A model generated the notes under the pieces. It did not search any database. It was not told the DNA's origin and saw nothing but the letters and a program-made list of their open reading frames with translations. A DNA stretch of 22,102 nucleotides from DATESZ01 sp035283845 (GTDB taxonomy: Bacteria; Desulfobacterota; Syntrophia; Syntrophales; JACQWR01): assembly GCA_035283845.1 (NCBI GenBank), contig DATESZ010000218.1:1-22102 (forward strand). The letters are read 5' to 3'. The stretch's first letter is position 1. Each line of letters begins with the position of its first letter. Of the stretch, positions 15,143 through 21,508 are shown in pieces. Position numbers and translations under genes: made by a program.

Positions 15143-15160
15143 TATTTCATTATTGAAATA
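15143..15160. promoter_or_regulatory. Putative upstream activator site for the sigma-54 activator (copy 1)
   Basis: A perfect palindrome TATTTCA-TTAT-TGAAATA lies about 108 bp upstream of the -24/-12-like promoter, the usual distance for enhancer-binding sites. The core TTTCA-TTAT-TGAAA is kept in copy 2 at 19655-19668 although neighbouring bases have drifted. Binding by the adjacent activator is inferred. Confidence 0.5.
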
Positions 15161-15267
15161 TGCAATGCATTTCTCTTATGTCTACAAGGAGGGGAACAAC
15201 ATTACGTATGCCAAAATATCCTTATGTTGGGCAACGTTACAAGAAGTAATCGGGTAATTTTTCCGAC

Positions 15268-15283
15268 TGGCACATAATTTGAT
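15268..15283 (+). promoter_or_regulatory. Sigma-54-like -24/-12 promoter (copy 1)
   Basis: TGGCAC-ATAAT-TTGAT has GG and GA 10 bp apart, as required for sigma-54 (consensus TGGCAC-N5-TTGC; here the -12 GC is GA). It is identical in copy 2 at 19777. It lies only about 17 nt before the start codon of the cut NifX-like gene, which would leave a very short leader. Confidence 0.5.
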
Positions 15284-15300
15284 TACAAGTAATACGTGTC

Positions 15301-15390
15301 ATGGAGAAATTGAAGGTTGCCATACCGGTTTTCGGATCACAAGTGTCTCCGAGATGCGACTGCGCACAGGTAATGCTTTCCCTGGAATAA
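15301..15390 (+). pseudogene. NifX-like gene, first 29 codons only
   Basis: ATG 15301 opens a frame beginning MEKLKVAIPVFG and reading on through SPRCDCAQ, nearly identical to the start of the intact gene at 19809. It ends in GAA-TAA at 15388-15390, exactly where homology to copy 2 stops. It is the 5' stump left at the edge of the duplicated segment. Confidence 0.8.
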
Positions 15391-15520
15391 AAAAATCTCT
15401 CTGACCTTTTTTTTCAATAGTCGCCGTGATCGTACTGTCGTACTACGGAGGGGTCATTGCCGGTCGCAGTCGGATTTTACAAGAAAGATAAATACAGATG
15501 TGGCGGAAAGGAGAACAGGC

Positions 15521-16378
15521 ATGCTGGAAGAAAAAGCAATGGAGAAAAATATCTACAAGGAAACGATTAATTTCGGAAATAATTCGTTCATGGAGTTTCT
15601 GATGACAAAGACCAGGGCGTTCAAGGAATTCCAGAAGATGTCGGCATTTGTGACCAGTATTTACAGAGGCTCCAATTACCCTTTTTTTGTGGTGGATACA
15701 AATCTTAGCATCCAGTATATGAATCCTGCTTGCCTTGAGTTCACGGGATTGAAGCTCACCGAGATAAGCGGTAAGGTGTTCTGCCCCGACATCCTTGAGA
15801 GCGATCTGTGCGAGGGAGATTGTGCGATAAAGCGGGCCATAACGACGAAAAGGCCTGTGGTCGGTAAAAGAGTCAATGTAAAGGACAAGAATGGTAAACG
15901 GCATACCATCATCGTCAGTGCAGGGGCCCTGGTTGATATGAGCGGCGAAGTGTTGGGAGGATTTGAGATGTGGAGAGATGCGATGCCTGACATGGAAATG
16001 ACTTCCCGCGTAAATTTGCTCATGTCAACTCTGGATGACTATTGCCGAGAGATGAGGGAACTCCTCGAAAAACTTGACGACATCCTTGCCCATGAGATTG
16101 GAAAAAGCGGAGGGGGCAAACAAATCATTAATCAGATGAAACAGCGGATGGGGACGCTCATGAACATGTGCCATACCCTGCAGAGATCCGATTGCTGGAA
16201 TGTTATGGATTGTCCGAATGAGCGGCAGATACAATGCCCTGCCTTTCCCAATGAGGGGAGAAACTGCTGGGATGTCGATTACACGTGGTGTAATGGTCAG
16301 ATGCAGGGAAAGGCACTCGACAAGACTAAAACATGTACGCAATGCCGCGTTTATATGGAGTTTAGGGAGAGAAACTAA
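15521..16378 (+). CDS. PAS-domain protein with C-terminal two-CW Cys-rich domain
   Basis: Starting at ATG 15521 (AAGGAG 7 nt upstream; a GTG at 15500 is less likely), this 285-residue soluble protein has a PAS domain at about residues 50-160. That domain carries C88-X8-C97-X3-C101, the same spacing as in the PAS domain of the sigma-54 activator upstream. A helical linker follows. The C-terminal region (about 215-285) is rich in Cys and Trp (SDCWNVMDCPN, QIQCPAFPN, RNCWDVDYTWCNG, CTQCRVY) and resembles the 'two-CW' domain of anaerobic bacteria, thought to bind metal or an Fe-S cluster. There is no kinase, HTH or membrane segment, so it is a sensor or adaptor without a visible output. Substrate and partner are unknown. 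Confidence 0.8.
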   Translation: MLEEKAMEKNIYKETINFGNNSFMEFLMTKTRAFKEFQKMSAFVTSIYRGSNYPFFVVDTNLSIQYMNPACLEFTGLKLTEISGKVFCPDILESDLCEGDCAIKRAITTKRPVVGKRVNVKDKNGKRHTIIVSAGALVDMSGEVLGGFEMWRDAMPDMEMTSRVNLLMSTLDDYCREMRELLEKLDDILAHEIGKSGGGKQIINQMKQRMGTLMNMCHTLQRSDCWNVMDCPNERQIQCPAFPNEGRNCWDVDYTWCNGQMQGKALDKTKTCTQCRVYMEFRERN

Positions 16379-16450
16379 AGAACGCTTTCTAAGCAGAAAG
16401 CAATCCCGCCTTTCTCTCGAAGAGCTTTGAAAGTAAGACGGTACTATAGT

Positions 16451-17305
16451 ATGGGTGGTTTCTTTAAAGAGTTGCTTAAGGCATCAGGCAAAAACAAAGT
16501 GGGTCTGGCCGGTATTGCAACGATGGCCGGCCTGTCCCTGGTAAAAGGCGTTCTGACCAAACCCGGCATTGGGGTCTATCTGGAATACCAGATCGAGAGG
16601 ATATTTCATGGATGGTCAGAGGACGGCAATTGTCCTGAGGAGGTCAGCCGGACAGCCGATGCAATCCTCAGCCTCTTCAGCTCAAGGGGCCTTTCACCCA
16701 ACCGGATCGCCGTGGATGGCGTTCCCGGCAGCGGCAAAAGCACGCTGGCTGTCGCACTTGCCCGCAAGCTGGATATGGCCACGGAGTGCCTTGACCATAA
16801 AAACATGGACCAGGCAATCAGCTTTGCCAGAGACCGGACTATTTACGAACATCACCGGCTGCTGCGCACCCAGGACCTGGACAGCTTCGATGCGCTTATC
16901 TACATTGATGAACCGGTAGAAATATCCAGGCAGAAGGTTCTGCAGCGTAAGAGGGGCGGATACCTGGTAGATATTATGAATTACGATAGATTGAAAGCCG
17001 TCGGCAGCAAGGCTTTTTCCGTGGCCGCCGGTGAATGCATCGCAGTGGAAGACAGCTTCGTACGAGTCAAGATCAGACCCGAAGGCGGGTTCAGGTGCCG
17101 TGAAAATATCGAGGATGAGTTGCTCGCCAAAGGGCTGAGCAGCAAGGGCCTCAACAAGGAGCAGTCCCTGTTTTTGTGTGTTGAGGGCAAAACCAGAAAG
17201 GGCTTTAGCGCTTACCTCAACCCGGGCTCCTATAGTAAGGAATTGCTCCTGGCACTGAGACAGGGCTTGTTTCAAACCCCCAATCCCTGGCGGGGCCGGC
17301 GATGA
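16451..17305 (+). CDS. P-loop kinase-like protein (uridine kinase-like fold)
   Basis: The ATG at 16451 gives 284 residues; a TTG at 16427 would add eight, and neither has a clear SD. An N-terminal segment with a hydrophobic stretch (about residues 17-35) precedes the Walker A motif GVPGSGKST (90-98). Downstream are the acidic-ended strands DALIYIDEP (about 150) and an Arg/Lys-rich lid-like segment (QKVLQRKRGGY). This layout resembles uridine/pantothenate-kinase-type P-loop NTPases acting on small molecules. The conserved C-terminal part (about 190-280) is not recognised. Its TGA overlaps the ATG of the next gene by 4 nt, so it works with a PAP2-family phosphatase. A lipid- or nucleoside-phosphate cycle is possible but unproven. 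Confidence 0.65.
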   Translation: MGGFFKELLKASGKNKVGLAGIATMAGLSLVKGVLTKPGIGVYLEYQIERIFHGWSEDGNCPEEVSRTADAILSLFSSRGLSPNRIAVDGVPGSGKSTLAVALARKLDMATECLDHKNMDQAISFARDRTIYEHHRLLRTQDLDSFDALIYIDEPVEISRQKVLQRKRGGYLVDIMNYDRLKAVGSKAFSVAAGECIAVEDSFVRVKIRPEGGFRCRENIEDELLAKGLSSKGLNKEQSLFLCVEGKTRKGFSAYLNPGSYSKELLLALRQGLFQTPNPWRGRR

Positions 17306-17820
17306 GCATGCGTATTGCCGGAATCATTACGCTTGACAGGAAGCTCAACAGCAAGCTTGCCGTCTTTCGTAAACCATGGCTGATGACCATCATGGCAGTC
17401 ATCACCCAGCTTGGTTCCGGACCCTTCTGGGTAGTCGCATATACCTGCATATTTGCTTTCGCCCCCATGGCTCTGATGCCGCTATTGATCGCCGCCATCG
17501 AGGCCGAACTGGCAACGCTCGTCATTATTCTCACTTTGCGCTATCTCATCAGGAGGGAGCGGCCACACCCTGGCCTCGGAGACAGGCCCTTGGACCCCTG
17601 GAACCGCTATTCGTTTCCCTCGCATCACTCCGCCAGAATGATCATGCTGAGTGTTGTATGCGGGGCACACTACCAGGCGTCATTGGCAGTCATGCTCCCG
17701 GTCGCCGGGCTGATCGGGTTTTCACGCCTGTATCTGGAAAAGCATTATCTGTCCGATGTGCTCACCGGAGCTGCGGTAGGCGGCCTTGTGGCTGCGGCGG
17801 CTCTGTACCTGAACACATAA
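17302..17820 (+). CDS. PAP2-family membrane phosphatase
   Basis: This 172-residue protein has several membrane helices and the three motifs of the type 2 phosphatidic acid phosphatase superfamily: an Arg-rich RRERPHPG (KX6RP type), FPSHHSAR (PSGH type, with His replacing the Gly) and SRLYLEKHYLSDVLTG (SRX5HX3D type). Members dephosphorylate lipid phosphates or undecaprenyl pyrophosphate at the membrane. The ATG overlaps the stop codon of the P-loop kinase-like gene. The 73-nt gap to the convergent CDF gene shows no convincing terminator. Confidence 0.88.
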   Translation: MSMRIAGIITLDRKLNSKLAVFRKPWLMTIMAVITQLGSGPFWVVAYTCIFAFAPMALMPLLIAAIEAELATLVIILTLRYLIRRERPHPGLGDRPLDPWNRYSFPSHHSARMIMLSVVCGAHYQASLAVMLPVAGLIGFSRLYLEKHYLSDVLTGAAVGGLVAAAALYLNT

Positions 17821-17893
17821 TATGAGCGAAAAAAGGGAATGCCCTCAACAAGCGGGAATCCAGCACAAACGAGCCCGGCACAGCAACATTGGC

Positions 17894-19177
17894 TTACCCT
17901 GAGAATTGGTTAATTACCTGGGACTCTTCCACTGCATGAGTTGGCTCTGTTATCAGTTCGAGCTGATTGAGACGGTACCTTTGCATGACCTCCTTCACGG
18001 AAAGACCCTCCTCAACCCTATACACGTCAGCAAGCTTATCTTTCAACATATAGTAAGCTATTTCGCCGATATTTGAGACAAAGACCAAATCTATTCTGTA
18101 TTTGATAATGGCCCTTACGATTTTTATTCCAATGTGTGCCTTTTCATTAAGGAATTCATTCGTACAGAAATCTTCAATTTCCACATTCCCGCTTTCCATC
18201 CTTACTATGACAAAGTAGGGAGCCCGTCCAAAGTGACCACTGATGAGGGAATCCATACCCTTTATATCCCGGACCGGGATTATGGCCGATACAATCTCAT
18301 CTTTTAGGGGCTCAACATGAATAAAAACTGACTCAATATTCTCGTAATCTTTTGTTATCAACTCTTCCACTTTGTTCGCTAATTCATGTGCCCTGTATAA
18401 GGGAAGTGAAGGCCGGGTCTTAATTATGCATTCGACCATCCTGAACGGGCCGGACTGACGGATCTTTACGTCGCTGAGCCCCTTGACTCCGCAGATTTCG
18501 TTTACTTTTTTTTCAAGTTCATATTGCAATTCAGGATCCAGGTTCGCATCCATCAAAACTAAAAGAGAGGTCCATGTATTCGCAATTCCCAATTTAAAAA
18601 GGAGTAATGAGATCAGAATCATAATGGCGCCTTCTACGTAAGGAATTCTGAAATAGGCCAGCAGTATGCCAATGAACACTATCAAAGAAGTAAAAATATC
18701 GAGAAACGCTTCACGCGAAGATGCAATGAGCGATGGGGAACCAATTGATTTACCAACTTTCAATTCCACTTTTGCAATAAAAAATGCCGCGACGGAGGAT
18801 ATTATGCTTGCGGCAACAGGTAAAATCGGGAAAGATTTTACAGGGTCAAGATAGAAAAGCCTGTGGCATCCTTCTCTCAATACCTCAATTCCCGCCACCA
18901 CTATGAATCCCCCCACGATTAAACAGGCAAGTGTTTCCGCCCTGTATAATCCATAAGGGAATTTGGTCGTTTTCCTTCTGGAAGCTATCCAAAGACCAAA
19001 GCCGGAAGCAGCATGAGTCAAAAGATCGGCGCCGCTATGAAAAGCGTCGGCTATTAAGACCTGTGAGCCAAATAGATAACCTATGATACCCTTCATTACC
19101 GCTAAAAGAAGCGATACTATCGATGAGATAAAGGCAATTCTCCGGCCCTGTTTCAGTCTCGCAATTTTATTCTCCAT
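17894..19177 (-). CDS. CDF-family cation efflux transporter fused to a NifX/NafY-like domain
   Basis: This 427-residue protein has an N-terminal six-helix cation diffusion facilitator domain (about residues 12-205), with ADAFHSGADLL in helix 2 and ASSREAFLDIFTS in helix 5 at the metal-site positions. A cytoplasmic ferredoxin-like domain follows (about 210-290, ending SVFIHVEP). A NifX/NafY-like domain comes next (about 300-400), with ISGHFGRAPYFVIV, VEIEDFCTNEF and LVFVSNIGEIAYYML. CDFs export Zn, Fe, Mn, Co or Ni by proton antiport. NifX-like domains bind iron-molybdenum-type clusters or their precursors, so the fusion suggests a metal-sensing or metal-accepting tail. It forms an operon with the zinc-ribbon gene 18 nt upstream. 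Confidence 0.9.
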   Translation of the reverse strand: MENKIARLKQGRRIAFISSIVSLLLAVMKGIIGYLFGSQVLIADAFHSGADLLTHAASGFGLWIASRRKTTKFPYGLYRAETLACLIVGGFIVVAGIEVLREGCHRLFYLDPVKSFPILPVAASIISSVAAFFIAKVELKVGKSIGSPSLIASSREAFLDIFTSLIVFIGILLAYFRIPYVEGAIMILISLLLFKLGIANTWTSLLVLMDANLDPELQYELEKKVNEICGVKGLSDVKIRQSGPFRMVECIIKTRPSLPLYRAHELANKVEELITKDYENIESVFIHVEPLKDEIVSAIIPVRDIKGMDSLISGHFGRAPYFVIVRMESGNVEIEDFCTNEFLNEKAHIGIKIVRAIIKYRIDLVFVSNIGEIAYYMLKDKLADVYRVEEGLSVKEVMQRYRLNQLELITEPTHAVEESQVINQFSG

Positions 19178-19195
19178 ATCTTTACCTATGCGCTG

Positions 19196-19432
19196 CTACT
19201 CATCGGAAAATCCACGCGTCATTGCTGAACCGCATTGGGGGCATCTCAGTTTAAAACATTGAACCCTCTGTTGATGGAGGACCGACAATCCGCATTTGGG
19301 ACAGATACACTTAATCTTTTGCGGAACCAGTTTAAGAGATGCTCTACCCATTCCAAAACGAAAACCTCTACCCCTACCACTTCCTTTGCCTCCCTGGCCG
19401 TCTCTATCCATTCTGTTAAACCCAAATGGCAT
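19196..19432 (-). CDS. Small zinc-ribbon protein
   Basis: This 78-residue protein has a Gly/Arg-rich N-terminus (GQGGKGSGRGRGFRFGMGR) followed by a zinc-ribbon-like module: CICPKCG (about residues 43-49) and CFKLRCPQCGSAM (about 58-70). The order is glycine-rich lead then Cys pairs, as in small proteins encoded next to NifX-like and CDF-NifX genes. No function is established. It is upstream of, and probably co-transcribed with, the CDF gene on the minus strand. A weak SD (GGGGT) precedes the ATG. Confidence 0.7.
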   Translation of the reverse strand: MPFGFNRMDRDGQGGKGSGRGRGFRFGMGRASLKLVPQKIKCICPKCGLSVLHQQRVQCFKLRCPQCGSAMTRGFSDE

Positions 19433-19654
19433 CCTATACCCCTTTTACATTATTATTTGCTTTACATGACAAACATTAGTGCAAGAAACATGCAATATGG
19501 TTATCACATGACGAATCAAGCGATAATATGCAATATTTAAGTTGGTTAGCGGAAGATGAAGAAATTCCATATCGAACCCTGAAAACAATCCCGATATTTC
19601 CCTCCTTTGAGCCAACCCGGGCATTTCATAAAAGAAAGACCTTTCACCGATTTG

Positions 19655-19668
19655 TTTCATTATTGAAA
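19655..19668. promoter_or_regulatory. Putative upstream activator site (copy 2)
   Basis: TTTCA-TTAT-TGAAA is the conserved core of the palindrome seen at 15143-15160. The outer base pairs no longer match fully here. It lies about 108 bp upstream of the sigma-54-like promoter of the intact NifX-like gene. Confidence 0.45.
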
Positions 19669-19776
19669 TATTCAATGCTTCTCCCCGTGCCCACGAGGAG
19701 GGCGGCAAAATTACTTATGCCAAATAAGCCTTATGTTGTGAAACGTTACAAGGCTTCATTGGTTCATTTTTTCTAC

Positions 19777-19792
19777 TGGCACATAATTTGAT
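19777..19792 (+). promoter_or_regulatory. Sigma-54-like -24/-12 promoter (copy 2) before the NifX-like gene
   Basis: TGGCAC-ATAAT-TTGAT is identical to copy 1 at 15268 although the neighbouring bases differ, which argues for functional constraint. The distance to the ATG at 19809 is about 17 nt from the end of the -12 element, with no Shine-Dalgarno between, so the start of translation would be almost leaderless. Confidence 0.5.
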
Positions 19793-19808
19793 TACAGCAA
19801 TATGTGTC

Positions 19809-20246
19809 ATGGACAAATTAAAGGTTGCCATACCGGTTTTCGGACCACACGTGTCTCCGAGATGTGACTGCGCACAGGAAATGCTTTTCCTGGAATTCGA
19901 GAACGGCGAGGTTGTTTCGCGGAGAACAGCATCAATGGAGGGCATGAATTCCCTCCAGAGAATAAGGGCAATTGCCGCATCAGGCGCTACATTGCTGGTG
20001 TGCGGGGCGGTGCCAGGATTCATGAGAAGAATGATTGAAGCCCAGGGTATGCAGATTATTTATGTCGAAGGAAGGGAAATAGAAGCACTGGTTGAGCGGC
20101 TGAAGCAGGGAAAATTTAGCATCGATGTTCAGCATGGTCGTCGAAGGCGCGGGATGCGCCGCCGCAATGAATCCCCATGGCTCGATTTGCATCCATCAGC
20201 GAAAAGCATCGATTCCGAAACCGGGAACGATAAGACGGGAACATGA
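19809..20246 (+). CDS. NifX/NafY-family protein (dinitrogenase Fe-Mo cofactor-like)
   Basis: The ATG at 19809 (MDKLKVAIPVFG) gives 145 residues. The NifX-like fold is recognised by the opening strand KVAIPVFGPHVSPRCDCAQ, LEFENGEVVSRR, GMNSLQRIRAIAASGATLL and LVCGAVPGFMRRMIEAQG. The family binds or carries Fe-Mo-type cofactors or precursors in NifX, NafY and the NifB C-terminus. Stand-alone copies such as MTH1175 have no assigned role. The CDC pair near the start could be a metal ligand. The tail beyond about residue 105 is basic (HGRRRRGMRRRN) and not typical of the fold. It is probably expressed from the sigma-54-like promoter at 19777. The same 5' end is duplicated at 15301. Confidence 0.85.
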   Translation: MDKLKVAIPVFGPHVSPRCDCAQEMLFLEFENGEVVSRRTASMEGMNSLQRIRAIAASGATLLVCGAVPGFMRRMIEAQGMQIIYVEGREIEALVERLKQGKFSIDVQHGRRRRGMRRRNESPWLDLHPSAKSIDSETGNDKTGT

Positions 20247-20320
20247 GAGAGAGGGAATAACATGGATTCTCAAACAGTGGATGGCAGCCAATAAGAAAGA
20301 AGGAAAGGAGGTGAATAAAT

Positions 20321-20662
20321 ATGCCAGGATTTGATGGAAACGGCCCGACAGGGATGGGACCGAGGACCGGAGGCGCTTTTGGTTCCTGTCCACCCGGAGC
20401 AGGAACAACGGCCGGTACATCGTTGCGTGGAATTGGACGCGGCGGCTTACCGTGGGGTGGCGGTCGCGGACGATTATGGGGCGTCAGTAGAGGGAAGGGG
20501 TTTCCCGGCTTCTGCAGAGGATTTTTCGGGCGCCAGCGTATGACACCACAGGACGAGGAAGCGATCTTCGCCAACCGTGTCTCTGTGCTGGAAAGAGAAC
20601 TGGCGGCAACACGCGAGCAGCTCGCCACGCTCAAGAAAGACGCCAACGGGAAAACGCAGTAA
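20321..20662 (+). CDS. DUF5320-like Gly-rich protein with C-terminal coiled coil
   Basis: This 113-residue protein has a very strong SD (AAAGGAGGTGA) before the ATG. The start MPGFDGNGPTGMGPRTGGAF is the signature of the small Gly/Met-rich DUF5320-type proteins found next to NifX-like and Mrp genes in anaerobes. The middle is Gly/Arg-rich (GRGGLPWGGGRGR). The last 40 residues form a charged, leucine-containing helix (RVSVLERELAATREQLATL) that can coil. No catalytic motif is visible and function is unknown. It is followed by a hairpin at 20678-20710. Confidence 0.75.
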   Translation: MPGFDGNGPTGMGPRTGGAFGSCPPGAGTTAGTSLRGIGRGGLPWGGGRGRLWGVSRGKGFPGFCRGFFGRQRMTPQDEEAIFANRVSVLERELAATREQLATLKKDANGKTQ

Positions 20663-20677
20663 CCAACTTATTTCGTA

Positions 20678-20710
20678 ACCTTTCGGGAGAGCATCCGGCT
20701 CCCGAAAGGT
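20678..20710 (+). terminator. Hairpin after the DUF5320-like gene (probable terminator)
   Basis: A perfect 12-bp stem (ACCTTTCGGGAG / CTCCCGAAAGGT) with a 9-nt loop lies 16 nt after the stop codon. The following sequence is T-rich (CTTTCTCT, later TATTTTT) but lacks an immediate U-run, so termination may be partial. Confidence 0.65.
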
Positions 20711-20816
20711 CTTTCTCTGAATATTTTTAAGAGGGTTCTTTGTACGGCAGACATTCATGTAATGTAGTAGCGTTTTTGCTTAATCAACGAGGAGCGCTTT
20801 TTTAAGGAGAGGGCAA

Positions 20817-21027
20817 ATGAAAATCGCAATCAGCGCGTCGGCTGATAGGAATAGGAACTGTGAAACTCAGAGTTGTGGAAAGAGGCAAGCCGGAACACGG
20901 TCCGGGCGATTATTCGTTTCACGGCGTTGCTCTTCTCGCCAAGGAAGGCATTTTTGCGGAAGTGATCAAAAGCGGATACATTGTGGAAGCTGACACCATC
21001 GGCGTCCGTTTACCGGACGAAGGCTAA
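20817..21027 (+). pseudogene. Composite relic: NifX-like start joined out of frame to a MOSC-like 3' fragment
   Basis: ATG 20817 (AAGGAGAGGG upstream) opens MKIAISASAD, the usual start of NifX- or Mrp-type proteins, but this similarity ends after about ten codons. From about 20860 a different frame, open to TAA 21025-21027, reads VKLRVVERGKPEHGPGDYSF then GVALLAKEGIFAEVIKSG. This resembles the end of a small MOSC-type (molybdenum cofactor sulfurase C-terminal) domain, where EGIFA.V..GG.I..GD is usual. The two parts are in different frames, so there is a deletion or fusion junction near 20847-20860. The fragment from GTG 20860 could still be translated (56 codons), but no SD is evident. Confidence 0.5.
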
Positions 21028-21037
21028 GGAGGTCTCT

Positions 21038-21373
21038 ATGAAATTTGCAGTACCAACATATCAGGGAAAATTATGCGCCCACTTCGGCCACTGTGAAGCG
21101 TTTGCGCTCATTGATGCAGAAGAAAACGGCACAATCATGAATGAGACCTATGTGAATCCGCCGCCCCACGAACCCGGGCTGCTGCCCGCATGGCTCTCGC
21201 AGAAAGGCGTCAATTGTGTGATAGCCGGCGGTATGGGAAGCCGTGCCCAGCAGCTCTTTGCCGAGAAAGGGGTTAAAGTGATCGCCGGTGCAGAGGGCGA
21301 ATACCCCCGGGAAGTGGTGGGGCAATACCTGAAAGGCATATTGCAGACAGGCGCCAAGACCTGCGACCATTAA
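21038..21373 (+). CDS. NifX/NafY-family protein (MTH1175-like)
   Basis: The ATG at 21038 is preceded by AAGGAGGTC, making it a better start than any upstream in-frame codon. The 111-residue product has the complete small NifX-like fold: MKFAVPTYQGKLCAHFGHCEAF, with a Cys/His-rich strand-loop (C-A-H-F-G-H-C) that is a likely metal or cluster site. PPPHEPGLLPAWLSQKGVN follows, then CVIAGGMGSRAQQLFAEKG. The CxHFGHC motif is the typical distinguishing feature of this group. Function is unknown; association with Fe-S or Mo cofactor traffic is inferred from the family. It follows the MOSC-like relic by 10 nt. Confidence 0.88.
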   Translation: MKFAVPTYQGKLCAHFGHCEAFALIDAEENGTIMNETYVNPPPHEPGLLPAWLSQKGVNCVIAGGMGSRAQQLFAEKGVKVIAGAEGEYPREVVGQYLKGILQTGAKTCDH

Positions 21374-21508
21374 GAGGGGTTTCAGCGCCGATTTGGTATG
21401 GGAAGGGGTCGGGGCATAGGTGGCCATAAAAGTTTTTAATCTTGGGTCATTCTTTACGAATCACAAATCACGTGACACGTATCACGGAATAGAAAGGAGA
21501 ATAGGCCA

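Larger units (their letters stand above)
15038..15388 (+). repeat. 350-bp direct repeat, copy 1
   Basis: This segment, from the last codons of the sigma-54 activator to about codon 29 of a NifX-like gene, is repeated in the same orientation at 19549-19896. Both copies start at GCGGAAGATGAAGAAATTCC and end at CTGGAAT. The copies differ by scattered substitutions and a few indels, so the duplication is not recent. Each holds a palindrome, a sigma-54-like promoter and the 5' end of the same gene; in this copy the gene is cut. The 15389-15520 part beyond it holds no recognisable gene. Confidence 0.85.
19549..19896 (+). repeat. 350-bp direct repeat, copy 2
   Basis: This is the counterpart of 15038-15388, starting at GCGGAAGATGAAG and ending at CTGGAAT. 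It carries an orphan end of the sigma-54 activator (the last 11 codons up to TGA at 19581), the palindrome, the sigma-54-like promoter and the start of the intact NifX-like gene. The orphan activator tail shows that copy 2 once followed an activator gene directly, so the 4.2 kb between the copies was inserted or moved in. Confidence 0.85.

Noticed and set aside
15420..15460. Repeated GTAC motif (GTACTGTCGTAC)
   Set aside because: Short and isolated; no second copy or link to a promoter.
16694..17275. Minus-strand frame opposite the P-loop kinase-like gene
   Set aside because: The plus strand has Walker A and a 4-nt overlap with the PAP2 gene; the opposite frame has no motif.
20262..20294. 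A 10-residue ORF (MDSQTVDGSQ) with GAGAGGG upstream, between the NifX-like and DUF5320-like genes
   Set aside because: It could be a leader peptide, but nothing beyond a weak SD supports translation; too short to annotate.
21461..21487. TCACGTGA palindrome and repeated ATCAC motifs before the DUF4213/DUF364 gene
   Set aside because: The palindrome is only 8 bp and the repeated motifs are short; no matching copy elsewhere in the window, so a regulatory call is not supported.
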